Assembly (NCBI RefSeq): GCF_900119365.1
Contig: NZ_FPJO01000014.1
Span: forward strand, 122,547 to 186,546
Source of the DNA: Streptomyces atratus
Lineage (GTDB): Bacteria; Actinomycetota; Actinomycetes; Streptomycetales; Streptomycetaceae
DNA length: 64,000 nt
Direction of reading: 5' to 3'
Shown in pieces: positions 43,141 through 50,751 of this stretch. The translations under genes were made by a program, and so were the position numbers. A model generated the notes under the pieces. The model made no database searches. It was not told the DNA's origin and saw nothing but the letters and a program-made list of their open reading frames with translations. Numbering within the stretch: position 1 is the first letter of the stretch; each line of letters begins with the position of its first letter.

Positions 43141-44127
43141 GTGAGCAGGTTCCAGGTCGTCAGCGGCAAGGGCGGTACCGGTAAGACCACGGTCGCCGCC
43201 GCCCTCGCGCTTGCCCTCGCGACCGAGGGCAAGCGCACCCTTCTCGTGGAGGTCGAGGGCAGGCAGGGCATCGCCCAGCTCTTCGAGACGGAATCCCTCC
43301 CGTACGAGGAGCGAAAGATCGCCGTCGCACCGGGCGGCGGCGAGGTGTACGCCCTCGCGATCGACGCCGAGCGCGCCCTTCTCGACTACCTCCAGATGTT
43401 CTACAAGCTGGGCAGCGCGGGCCGGGCGCTCAAGAAGCTCGGCGCGATCGACTTCGCCACCACGATCGCGCCCGGCGTGCGGGACGTGCTGCTGACCGGC
43501 AAGGCCTGCGAAGCCGTACGCCGCAAGGACAAGCAGAACCAGTACGTCTACGACTACGTGATCATGGACGCCCCGCCCACCGGGCGCATCACCCGCTTCC
43601 TCAATGTGAACGACGAGGTGGCGGGGCTGGCCAGGATCGGCCCGATACACAATCAGGCCCAGGCCGTGATGCGGGTGCTGAAGTCCCCGGAGACCGCCGT
43701 CCATCTGGTGACGCTGCTGGAGGAGATGCCGGTCCAGGAGACCGCGGACGGCATCGCCGAGCTGCGCGCCGCCGAACTGCCGGTGGGCCGGGTCATCGTG
43801 AACATGGTGCGGCCCCATCTGCTGGACGAGGACACCCTGCGCACCGCCGTGGGCGGCCGCCGCAAGGAGATCGCCAAGGCGCTGACGAGGGCGGGAGTGA
43901 CCGGCTCCGCGGGGCTCGTGCGCCCCCTGGTCGAGCAGGCGGCCGAGCATGCCCAGCGGGTCGAGCTGGAGCGCGAACAGCGCGCCGTCCTCGCGGACCT
44001 GGAGCTTCCGGGGTACGAACTCCCGCTGATCGACGAGGGGATGGACCCGGCCGGTCTCTACGACCTGGCGACCGAGCTCCGCAAGCAGGGCGTGGGCGAA
44101 GGGGCGGGACAAGGGGTGGGTACATGA
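43141..44127 (+). CDS. ArsA/Get3-like ATPase, first of pair
   Basis: A 328-aa SIMIBI ATPase starting at GTG 43141. Its deviant Walker A is SGKGGTGKTT at the N-terminus, followed by LVEVEGRQGIAQLF (in place of the usual D-P-A switch) and VIMDAPPTGRITRFLNV (switch II, A-P-P-T-G). The Walker B-type MDAP is intact. No metal-binding CxxC is seen. Like Rv3679, it is encoded immediately before a second ArsA-like subunit (4-nt overlap); the Mycobacterium pair is known to form a complex near WhiB4. Confidence 0.88.
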   Translation: MSRFQVVSGKGGTGKTTVAAALALALATEGKRTLLVEVEGRQGIAQLFETESLPYEERKIAVAPGGGEVYALAIDAERALLDYLQMFYKLGSAGRALKKLGAIDFATTIAPGVRDVLLTGKACEAVRRKDKQNQYVYDYVIMDAPPTGRITRFLNVNDEVAGLARIGPIHNQAQAVMRVLKSPETAVHLVTLLEEMPVQETADGIAELRAAELPVGRVIVNMVRPHLLDEDTLRTAVGGRRKEIAKALTRAGVTGSAGLVRPLVEQAAEHAQRVELEREQRAVLADLELPGYELPLIDEGMDPAGLYDLATELRKQGVGEGAGQGVGT

Positions 44128-45542
44128 CACAGCGCACGGACGCGGCCACGAAGACGGACCCGGCCGCGAAGACGGACACGGCCGGATCCCCCGCTCCCGC
44201 GCCCGCGCTGGACGCCGACGCGCTGCTCGACGATCCCGACATCCGGATCGTCGTGTGCTGCGGTTCGGGCGGCGTCGGCAAGACCACGACCGCGGCGGCG
44301 CTGGGCGTACGGGCGGCCGAGCGCGGCCGCAAGGTCGTCGTGCTCACCATCGACCCGGCCCGCAGACTCGCCCAGTCCATGGGCATCGACTCGCTGGACA
44401 ACATCCCGCGCCGGGTGCCGGGCATCGAGGGCGCGGGCACCGGGGAACTGCACGCCATGATGCTCGACATGAAGCGGACCTTCGACGAGATCGTCGAGGC
44501 GCACGCGGACGGCGAGCGGGCCCGCGCGATCCTGGAGAACCCCTTCTACCAGTCCCTGTCGGCCGGTTTCGCGGGCACACAGGAGTACATGGCGATGGAG
44601 AAGCTCGGGCAGCTGAGGGCGCGCAACGAGTGGGACCTGATCATCGTCGACACCCCTCCGTCGCGCTCCGCGCTGGACTTCCTGGACGCTCCGAAGCGGC
44701 TCGGTTCGTTCCTGGACGGAAAGTTCATCAAGCTGCTGATGGCCCCGGCGAAGATGGGCGGCCGGGCGGGGATGAAGTTCCTGAACGTCGGCATGTCGAT
44801 GATGACCGGTACCCTCGGCAAACTGCTCGGCGGTCAGTTCCTGCGCGACGTACAGACCTTCGTCGCGGCGATGGACACCATGTTCGGCGGATTCCGTACC
44901 CGGGCCGACGCCACGTACAGACTGCTCCAGGCGCCCGGTACGGCGTTCCTCGTCGTCGCGACACCGGAGCGGGACGCGCTGCGCGAGGCGGCGTACTTCG
45001 TGGAACGGCTGGCCGCGGAGGAGATGCCGCTGGCCGGTCTGGTGCTGAACCGGGTCCACGGCAGCGATGCCGCCCGGCTCTCCGCCGAGCAGGCTCTGGC
45101 CGCCGCAGAAAATCTTGACGGGGTCGGCATTGTGGATCAGACGGCCGGGAAGGCTGGACTTCGTGACCCGGCCGACCGGTCGGCCGACTCCCCCGCGGCC
45201 GTTCCTGCGCCCGGTGCCGCACCGGACACCACCCCCGACGCCACGCCCGACAACTCCGAGCGTGAGGACAGCGAAGACCGCGAGCCGACGCCGGGACACG
45301 TTCCCGATACCCCTGGAACCCCCTCCGTCGAGGAGCTGACCGCAGGTCTGTTGCGGCTGCATGCCGAACGGATGCAGGTGGTCGCGCGCGAACAGCGCAC
45401 ACGCGACCGCTTCACCGCGCTGCACCCCGAGGTCGCCGTGACCGAAGTGGCCGCGCTGCCCGGTGACGTACACGACCTCGAAGGACTTCGGGCCGTAGGG
45501 GACCGGCTCGCGACCGGTTCTGTCCCGGCCGGAGCTGCGTAA
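44124..45542 (+). CDS. ArsA/Get3-like ATPase, second of pair
   Basis: A 472-aa partner with Walker A CGSGGVGKTTTAAALG and VLTIDPARRLAQSMGI, the canonical ArsA DPA motif. It also has VDTPPSRSALDFLDAPKRL (switch II) and a methionine-rich hydrophobic segment (MKFLNVGMSMMTGTLGKLL) that could bind client helices. The last ~130 residues form a disordered Asp/Pro/Thr-rich linker and a helical tail. Translationally coupled to the first subunit (ATGA). Convergent with wblA, only 13 nt apart. Confidence 0.88.
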   Translation: MTQRTDAATKTDPAAKTDTAGSPAPAPALDADALLDDPDIRIVVCCGSGGVGKTTTAAALGVRAAERGRKVVVLTIDPARRLAQSMGIDSLDNIPRRVPGIEGAGTGELHAMMLDMKRTFDEIVEAHADGERARAILENPFYQSLSAGFAGTQEYMAMEKLGQLRARNEWDLIIVDTPPSRSALDFLDAPKRLGSFLDGKFIKLLMAPAKMGGRAGMKFLNVGMSMMTGTLGKLLGGQFLRDVQTFVAAMDTMFGGFRTRADATYRLLQAPGTAFLVVATPERDALREAAYFVERLAAEEMPLAGLVLNRVHGSDAARLSAEQALAAAENLDGVGIVDQTAGKAGLRDPADRSADSPAAVPAPGAAPDTTPDATPDNSEREDSEDREPTPGHVPDTPGTPSVEELTAGLLRLHAERMQVVAREQRTRDRFTALHPEVAVTEVAALPGDVHDLEGLRAVGDRLATGSVPAGAA

Positions 45543-45555
45543 CCGCTCGTCAGCC

Positions 45556-45906
45556 CTATCCCACCGCGGCGTACCTCTCGTGCAGTTCGTCGTCGTCCAG
45601 TCCGATCACCACGGGCAGGATGCCCGTCGACTGCTCGTACTCGCTGCGTGCGGTCTCCAGCAGCCGGCGCCAGGACGTGACGGTGGGCCGCCTGCGCAGC
45701 AGTGCGCGGCGCTCCCGCTCGGTCATTCCGCCCCACACGCCGAATTCGACGCGATTGTCCAGCGCATCGGCCAGGCACTCCGTCCGCACCGGGCATCCGG
45801 TGCACACCGCCTTGGCCCTGTTCTGCGCTGCCCCTTGTACGAACAGTTCATCCGGATCGGTAGTGCGGCAGGCTGCCTGCGCACTCCAGTCGGTTACCCA
45901 GCCCAT
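45556..45906 (-). CDS. wblA: WhiB-like regulator WblA
   Basis: A 116-aa iron-sulfur protein. The four cluster cysteines are Cys13, Cys35, Cys38 and Cys44 (C-x21-C-x2-C-x5-C), followed by the GVWGG turn and a basic DNA-binding helix (ERRALLRRRPTV). In streptomycetes WblA is a global regulator that represses antibiotic production and promotes sporulation; M. tuberculosis WhiB4 is the positional counterpart. The ATG at 45906 (MGWVTDWSAQAAC) with GAGGA upstream is preferred; an in-frame ATG at 45963 would add 19 residues. Confidence 0.95.
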   Translation of the reverse strand: MGWVTDWSAQAACRTTDPDELFVQGAAQNRAKAVCTGCPVRTECLADALDNRVEFGVWGGMTERERRALLRRRPTVTSWRRLLETARSEYEQSTGILPVVIGLDDDELHERYAAVG

Positions 45907-46292
45907 CACGGCGCCGTCCTCTCCCGAATCGAGGCTCCCCCACGGCGGTAGCGGCATATTCACCGCTGCCGGTTGAGGACGTTACGGAAGGTAGGGGCAG
46001 CACAACACCCCCTTCGGGCCCAATCTTGAATGGCCCGAACGGACTATGCGTATGCGGCAGATCACCCAGGGGAGTGAGGCGAGGGCATACGCGACCATCC
46101 CGTCAGAATCGGGACAGTTCACCTGGATCACAACGGACGTTCAGTGACACACAAGGCGAATTCGGGAGCACCTGAGGTCGTGGCCGAAATATGCACGGGG
46201 GTTGATACGGAACCGGACAGCTGTGACAGTTGAGAGCAGCTTAGGCCAAGGCATATACGTGTGTCCGGCGAATGAGAACGTAGGCTGCCCCC
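45907..46292. other. Divergent promoter region of wblA and the class A PBP gene
   Basis: A 386-bp intergenic stretch without a gene. The PBP side has a recognisable promoter (46230-46259). The wblA side shows no consensus boxes, as expected for a gene under complex developmental control. Confidence 0.5.
46230..46259 (+). promoter_or_regulatory. Candidate promoter of the class A PBP gene
   Basis: -35 TTGAGA (46230-46235), 18-nt spacer, -10 TATACG (46254-46259); transcription would start ~28 nt before the ATG at 46293. Confidence 0.45.
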
Positions 46293-48545
46293 ATGCCAAA
46301 GAAGCGCTCGGGCGGGGGTCTCTCGACGACCCAGCAGGCCGCCAAGTTCCTCGGTGTCGCCGCACTCTCCGGAGTCGTGCTCGCGGGCATCGCGCTGCCG
46401 GCCGCCGGAGCACTGGGGCTCGCCACCAAGGGAACGGTCGAGGGATTCGACGAGATCCCCGCCAACCTCAAGACCCCGCCGCTGAGCCAACGCACCACGA
46501 TCCTGGACAGCAAGGGCGGAATGATCGCCTCGGTGTACTCGCGCGACCGCACGGTGGTCCCGCTGAAGAACATCTCGCTGTACATGCAGCAGGCGATCGT
46601 CGCGATCGAGGACGCCCGCTTCTACGAGCACGGGGCCATCGACCTCAAGGGCATCCTGCGCGCGCTGAACCGCAATGTGCAGACGGGCGGGACCGCCGAG
46701 GGCGCCTCGACCCTCACCCAGCAGTACGTGAAGAACGTCTTCGTCGAGGAGGCGGGCGACGACCCGGACAAGGTCGCGCAGGCCACCCAGCAGACGATGG
46801 GCCGCAAGGTCCAGGAGCTGAAGTACGCGATCCAGGTCGAGGAAGAGCTCGGCAAGAAGAAGATCCTGGAGAACTACCTCAACATCACCTTCTTCGGGCA
46901 GCAGGCGTACGGCATCGAGGCCGCCTCCCAGCGCTTCTTCTCCAAGTCGGCGAAGGACCTGACGCTGGAGGAGTCCGCACTGCTGGCCGGCGTCGTGCAG
47001 TCGCCCAGCCGCTACGACCCGGTCAACGACACGGCCGAGGCCACCAAGCGCCGCAACATGGTGCTCCAGCGCATGGCGGACGTCGGGAACATCTCGCAGG
47101 CCGAGGCCGACAAGGCGAAGGCGAACCCGATCAAGCTGAAGGTCAAGAAGCCGCAGAACGGCTGCATCACGGCCGTCAGCGGCGCCGGCTTCTTCTGCGA
47201 CTACGTACGCCACGTCTTCCTCACCGACCCGGTCTTCGGCGAGACCAAGGAGGACCGGGCCAAGATCTGGAACCGGGGCGGCCTGACCATACGGACGACG
47301 CTGGACCCGCAGTCCCAGCAGTCGGTGCAGGCCTCGATCAAGAACCACGTCTACAAGTCGGACAAGGTCGCGACGGCCGTGACGCTGGTCCAGCCGGGCA
47401 CCGGCAAGATCATGGGCATGGGCCAGTCCAAGCCGTACGGCTTCGGGACCAACGAGACCCAGTACAACTACTCGGTCAACAAGTCCATGGGCGGCTCCAA
47501 CTACGGCTTCCCGACGGGTTCGACGTTCAAGCCCTTCCTCGCCGCCGCGGCCATAGAGGGCGGCAAGCCGGCCACGCAGGTCTATCCGTCCCCGTACGAG
47601 ATGGACTACCCGGACACGGTGCGGTCCTGCGGGAAGCCGTGGGTCAACGACGGGGTGCCGAAGTATCACCTGGAGAACGAGAGCGAGACCGAGAAGGGCC
47701 CGTACGCGCTGAAGGAAGCGATGGAGAAGTCGGTCAACACCTACTTCGTCCAGATGCTCCAGGACATCGGCATGTGCCCGGTCTCGCAGATGACCGACAA
47801 GCTCGGCGTGGTGCAGGGCGACGGCACCAAGCTCCCGCAGAACCCGTCGACCCTGACCCTCGGCTCCAACGGTCTGTCGCCGCTGACGATGGCCAGCGCG
47901 TACGCCGCCTTCGCCAACCGGGGCACGTACTGCACGCCGATCGCCATCGAGTCGGTCAACAAGGCCGACGGCAGCTCGCTCCCCGTGCCCAAGACCTCCT
48001 GCTCGCAGGCGATGTCGCCGACGACGGCCGACACCGTCAACACGCTGCTGCGCGGCGTGGTCGACTCCGGTACCGGGCAGGAGGCGGGCCTCCAGAGCCG
48101 CGACAACGCGGGCAAGACCGGTACGACCGACGCCCGCAAGAACGCCTGGTTCGTCGGGTACACGCCGAACATGTCCGGCGCGGTCTGGGTCGGCAGCCCG
48201 TCCCAGAGCGTCGAGATGGAGCGCATCACGATCGGTGGCGTGTACCAGGACAAGGTGTACGGCGGACAGGTCCCCGGACCCATCTGGCGTGACGCGATGA
48301 CGGGCGCCCTCAACGGCGTGGCCGCTCCCCCCTTCAACACGGTCGACATCCCGGACCCGCCGACGAACGACGACCGGGGCCGGGACAGGGGCCGGGGCCG
48401 CGACGAGGGACGGCCCGGCGCCGGGGGCAAGAAGCCCACCGACAAGAACCCGTTCCCGGGCATCACCATCCCGCCGAACCTGACCGGCGGGAACAACGGC
48501 GGCGGCCACCGCGGCCAGACCAACAGCGGCACACAGGGCCCCTGA
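46293..48545 (+). CDS. Class A penicillin-binding protein (PonA2-like)
   Basis: A bifunctional peptidoglycan synthase of 750 aa. A short cytoplasmic tail and one membrane helix (about residues 18-42) precede the GT51 transglycosylase domain, with the catalytic Glu in AIEDARFYEH (Glu106) and the EGASTLTQQYVKN motif. The transpeptidase domain has S410-TFK (SxxK), S480-VN and K608-TGTT. The C-terminus is a Pro/Gly/Asp/Arg-rich low-complexity tail, without a PASTA domain. Adjacent to wblA, as ponA2 is to whiB4 in mycobacteria. Confidence 0.95.
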   Translation: MPKKRSGGGLSTTQQAAKFLGVAALSGVVLAGIALPAAGALGLATKGTVEGFDEIPANLKTPPLSQRTTILDSKGGMIASVYSRDRTVVPLKNISLYMQQAIVAIEDARFYEHGAIDLKGILRALNRNVQTGGTAEGASTLTQQYVKNVFVEEAGDDPDKVAQATQQTMGRKVQELKYAIQVEEELGKKKILENYLNITFFGQQAYGIEAASQRFFSKSAKDLTLEESALLAGVVQSPSRYDPVNDTAEATKRRNMVLQRMADVGNISQAEADKAKANPIKLKVKKPQNGCITAVSGAGFFCDYVRHVFLTDPVFGETKEDRAKIWNRGGLTIRTTLDPQSQQSVQASIKNHVYKSDKVATAVTLVQPGTGKIMGMGQSKPYGFGTNETQYNYSVNKSMGGSNYGFPTGSTFKPFLAAAAIEGGKPATQVYPSPYEMDYPDTVRSCGKPWVNDGVPKYHLENESETEKGPYALKEAMEKSVNTYFVQMLQDIGMCPVSQMTDKLGVVQGDGTKLPQNPSTLTLGSNGLSPLTMASAYAAFANRGTYCTPIAIESVNKADGSSLPVPKTSCSQAMSPTTADTVNTLLRGVVDSGTGQEAGLQSRDNAGKTGTTDARKNAWFVGYTPNMSGAVWVGSPSQSVEMERITIGGVYQDKVYGGQVPGPIWRDAMTGALNGVAAPPFNTVDIPDPPTNDDRGRDRGRGRDEGRPGAGGKKPTDKNPFPGITIPPNLTGGNNGGGHRGQTNSGTQGP

Positions 48546-48564
48546 GCCACACGGCTCGACCCCT

Positions 48565-48620
48565 GACATGAAGGTGGGGTGTCCGGATCGATCCCGGTCC
48601 GGACACCCCACCTTCATGTC
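48565..48620. terminator. Perfect 23-bp inverted repeat between convergent genes
   Basis: Arms 48565-48587 and 48598-48620 are exact complements around a 10-nt loop, starting 20 nt past the PBP stop and 34 nt from the YqeY stop. It would act as a bidirectional terminator. Confidence 0.85.
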
Positions 48621-48653
48621 CCTGCGCGTACGTCCTGCATACGTCGCGCGGGC

Positions 48654-49118
48654 TCAGCCCGCGAGGAGCTTCTTCACCGAGGCGGCCACCCGGCCGCCGT
48701 CCGCGCGCCCCGCCACCTTCGGGTTCACGATCTTCATGACGGCGCCCATCGCGCGCGGCCCCTCGGCCCCGGCGGCCCTGGCCTCCTCGACGGCGGACGC
48801 CACGATCACGCCCAGCTCGTCGTCGCTCAGCTGCTTCGGCAGGTACGCGTCGAGGATCTCGCCCTCCGCCTTCTCACGCTCGGCCTGCTCGGTCCGGCCG
48901 CCCGTCGCGAAGGCTTCGGCCGCCTCGCGGCGCTTCTTCGCCTCCTTGGCGATCACCTTCTGCACCTCGTCGTCGGAGAGCTCGCGGGCCGTCGTGCCGC
49001 TGACCTCCTCCTTCGTGATGGCGGTGAGGGTCAGCCGCAGCGTGGACGAGGTCAGCTCGTCACGCGCCTTCATGGCCGTGGTGAGGTCTTCCTTGAGCTT
49101 GGACTTGAGCGTGGTCAT
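48654..49118 (-). CDS. GatB/YqeY domain protein
   Basis: A 154-aa helical protein (MTTLKSKLKEDLTTAMKARD at the start; KRREAAEAFATGGRTEQAEREKAE in the middle; ending VAASVKKLLAG). It is the free-standing form of the tRNA-binding tail domain of GatB. Its role is unproven; tRNA or amidotransferase association is inferred from the family. Start at ATG 49118. Divergent from the phosphoesterase gene, with 79 bp between starts. Confidence 0.9.
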   Translation of the reverse strand: MTTLKSKLKEDLTTAMKARDELTSSTLRLTLTAITKEEVSGTTARELSDDEVQKVIAKEAKKRREAAEAFATGGRTEQAEREKAEGEILDAYLPKQLSDDELGVIVASAVEEARAAGAEGPRAMGAVMKIVNPKVAGRADGGRVAASVKKLLAG

Positions 49119-49197
49119 GTGCTGATTGTGGCAGGTACGGGGCGACCGGCGCCCGCCGGTTTTCTGCTGGCCGCATGGTGTCTGCGACGATGGGCGC

Positions 49198-50136
49198 ATG
49201 CGCGCACGCTACGGAGTACCCCTGAAAGTCACGGCAGTCGGCGCGGCGATCGGCGCAGCCACTCTCGCCTACGCCGCCGGATTCGAGGCACGCTCGTTCC
49301 GGCTTCGACGGGTCACCATTCCCGTACTCCCGCACGGGGCACGCCCGTTGCGCGTGCTCCAGGTCTCCGACATCCACATGGTGAGCGGCCAGCGCAAGAA
49401 GCGCGCCTGGCTCCAGTCGCTGGCCGGTCTGCGCCCGGACTTCGTCGTGAACACCGGCGACAACCTCTCCGACCCCGAGGCCGTGCCCGAGCTGCTCGAC
49501 GCGCTCGGTCCGCTGATGGAGTTCCCGGGGGTGTACGTCTTCGGCTCCAACGACTACTACGGCCCCAAGCTCCGCAACCCCGCCCGCTACCTCTTCGAGA
49601 AGGCCCAGGGCAAGCACGGCCTCAACGGGAACGCGCCCGCGGTCGGCGTCGTCCACAACCCGTGGGAACCGATGCGCGACGCCTTCGACGAGGCGGGCTG
49701 GCTGGGCCTGTCCAACACCCGCGGCCGCCTCAAGACCGACGGCCTGGAGATCGCCTTCACCGGCCTGGACGACCCGCACATCAAGCGCGACCGCTACGCG
49801 GAGGTGGCGGGCGGCCCCGAAACGGGCGCCGACCTCTCCATCGGCGTGGTCCACGCCCCCTACCTGCGCTCCCTGGACGCCTTCACCAGGGACGGCTACC
49901 CCCTGATCCTGGCCGGTCACACCCACGGCGGCCAGCTCTGCATCCCCTTCTACGGGGCCCTGGTCACCAACTGCGACCTGGACACGGACCGGGTCAAGGG
50001 CCTCTCCACCCACTCCGTCGACGACCACCGCGCCTACCTCCACGTCTCCGCCGGCTGCGGCACCAACCGCTACACCCCGGTCCGCTTCGCCTGCCCCCCG
50101 GAGGCAACCCTGCTGACCCTGACGGCCCGGGACTGA
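49198..50136 (+). CDS. Calcineurin-like metallophosphoesterase
   Basis: A 312-aa enzyme with an N-terminal hydrophobic segment (about residues 8-25) that may be a membrane anchor. Metal-site motifs in order: VSDIHM, NTGDN, GSNDYYGP (in place of GNHD/E, with Ser for the usual Asn's neighbour) and GHTHGGQLCIP. It corresponds to Rv3683 and lies beside ponA2 in both genera, suggesting an envelope-related substrate such as UDP-diacylglucosamine-type lipids or phosphodiesters. Substrate not proven. Confidence 0.9.
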   Translation: MRARYGVPLKVTAVGAAIGAATLAYAAGFEARSFRLRRVTIPVLPHGARPLRVLQVSDIHMVSGQRKKRAWLQSLAGLRPDFVVNTGDNLSDPEAVPELLDALGPLMEFPGVYVFGSNDYYGPKLRNPARYLFEKAQGKHGLNGNAPAVGVVHNPWEPMRDAFDEAGWLGLSNTRGRLKTDGLEIAFTGLDDPHIKRDRYAEVAGGPETGADLSIGVVHAPYLRSLDAFTRDGYPLILAGHTHGGQLCIPFYGALVTNCDLDTDRVKGLSTHSVDDHRAYLHVSAGCGTNRYTPVRFACPPEATLLTLTARD

Positions 50137-50236
50137 GCGCCCGGCCCCTTCCCCGGCCGATGGAACAGAAACCGGATTTCGTCTGCGGGCGCGGGTGGGC
50201 TAAAGTAATCGATGTCGCCGGGACACCGGCGGCGAT

Positions 50237-50310
50237 CGGGGTGTAGCGCAGCTTGGCAGCGCGCTTCGTTCGGGACGAAGAGGTCGTGGGTTCAAATCCC
50301 GCCACCCCGA
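50237..50310 (+). tRNA. tRNA-Pro (anticodon CGG)
   Basis: A 74-nt cloverleaf. The acceptor stem CGGGGTG pairs with CACCCCG (50303-50309) with discriminator A50310. The D-arm is in GCGCAGCTTGGCAGCGC. The anticodon stem CTTCG/CGAAG has loop TTCGGGA and anticodon CGG at 50271-50273. The T-arm contains GGTTCAAATCC. The terminal CCA is not encoded. It reads CCG, a very common proline codon in this genome type. Confidence 0.97.
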
Positions 50311-50326
50311 CAGCTGAAACACCAGG

Positions 50327-50363
50327 TCAGGGGCCTGATCCACTTAGTGGATCAGGCCCCTGA
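50327..50363 (+). terminator. Hairpin terminator of tRNA-Pro
   Basis: Perfect 17-bp arms 50327-50343 and 50347-50363 with a 3-nt TTA loop, 16 nt after the tRNA. From here to 50508 no gene was seen. Confidence 0.75.
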
Positions 50364-50508
50364 GTGGTTCCTGGAGATCGTTTGGGAGAAATCCGGGAGA
50401 AGATCCTGGTCGGCTTCTCCCAGCACGCGATCACCGTGACCGCTGGTAGCCGACGCTTCGGTCTGCCGCGGCCCGACCGCGCCACCCGGGTCTCTTCACG
50501 CCCGGTCT

Positions 50509-50751
50509 TCACTCGGGATCGTTCTCCTTGCCGTCCTCGGCCGAGCGCCGCGCAGGCAAGGTGCGAGGGTTCTCGAAGGTGCCTGCCCGAGGTCCGAAGA
50601 GCGTCGCCGTCGAGAATGCGTGTGGTCGTGGAGTGGGCGGGCACGACACCTCATCAGATGACGGCGCCAGTCGGTGTTTGTCGGCGTACCGGAACGTCAA
50701 CGTGGATTCGTCCGTACCCCGGCAGCGGATGAGTGCAACGGCCTCTGTCAT
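50509..50751 (-). CDS. Small hypothetical protein coupled to the membrane glycosyltransferase
   Basis: An 80-residue open frame beginning MTEAVALIRCRGTDE. Its ATG shares one base with the stop of the upstream glycosyltransferase gene (TGATG), an arrangement that allows coupled translation. Composition is polar with two cysteines and no hydrophobic helix, and no family is recognised. It may be real, or a chance frame after a genuine stop. Confidence 0.3.
   Translation of the reverse strand: MTEAVALIRCRGTDESTLTFRYADKHRLAPSSDEVSCPPTPRPHAFSTATLFGPRAGTFENPRTLPARRSAEDGKENDPE

Noticed and set aside
46128..48617. 829-codon minus-strand open frame
   Set aside because: Antisense to the class A PBP, which has all catalytic motifs.
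48568..48620. Two starts MKVGCPDR on both strands
   Set aside because: They are the two arms of the inverted repeat read as protein, not gene starts.
50364..50508. Integrated plasmid remnant next to tRNA-Pro
   Set aside because: No integrase, Rep or repeated tRNA 3' end could be recognised in the window.
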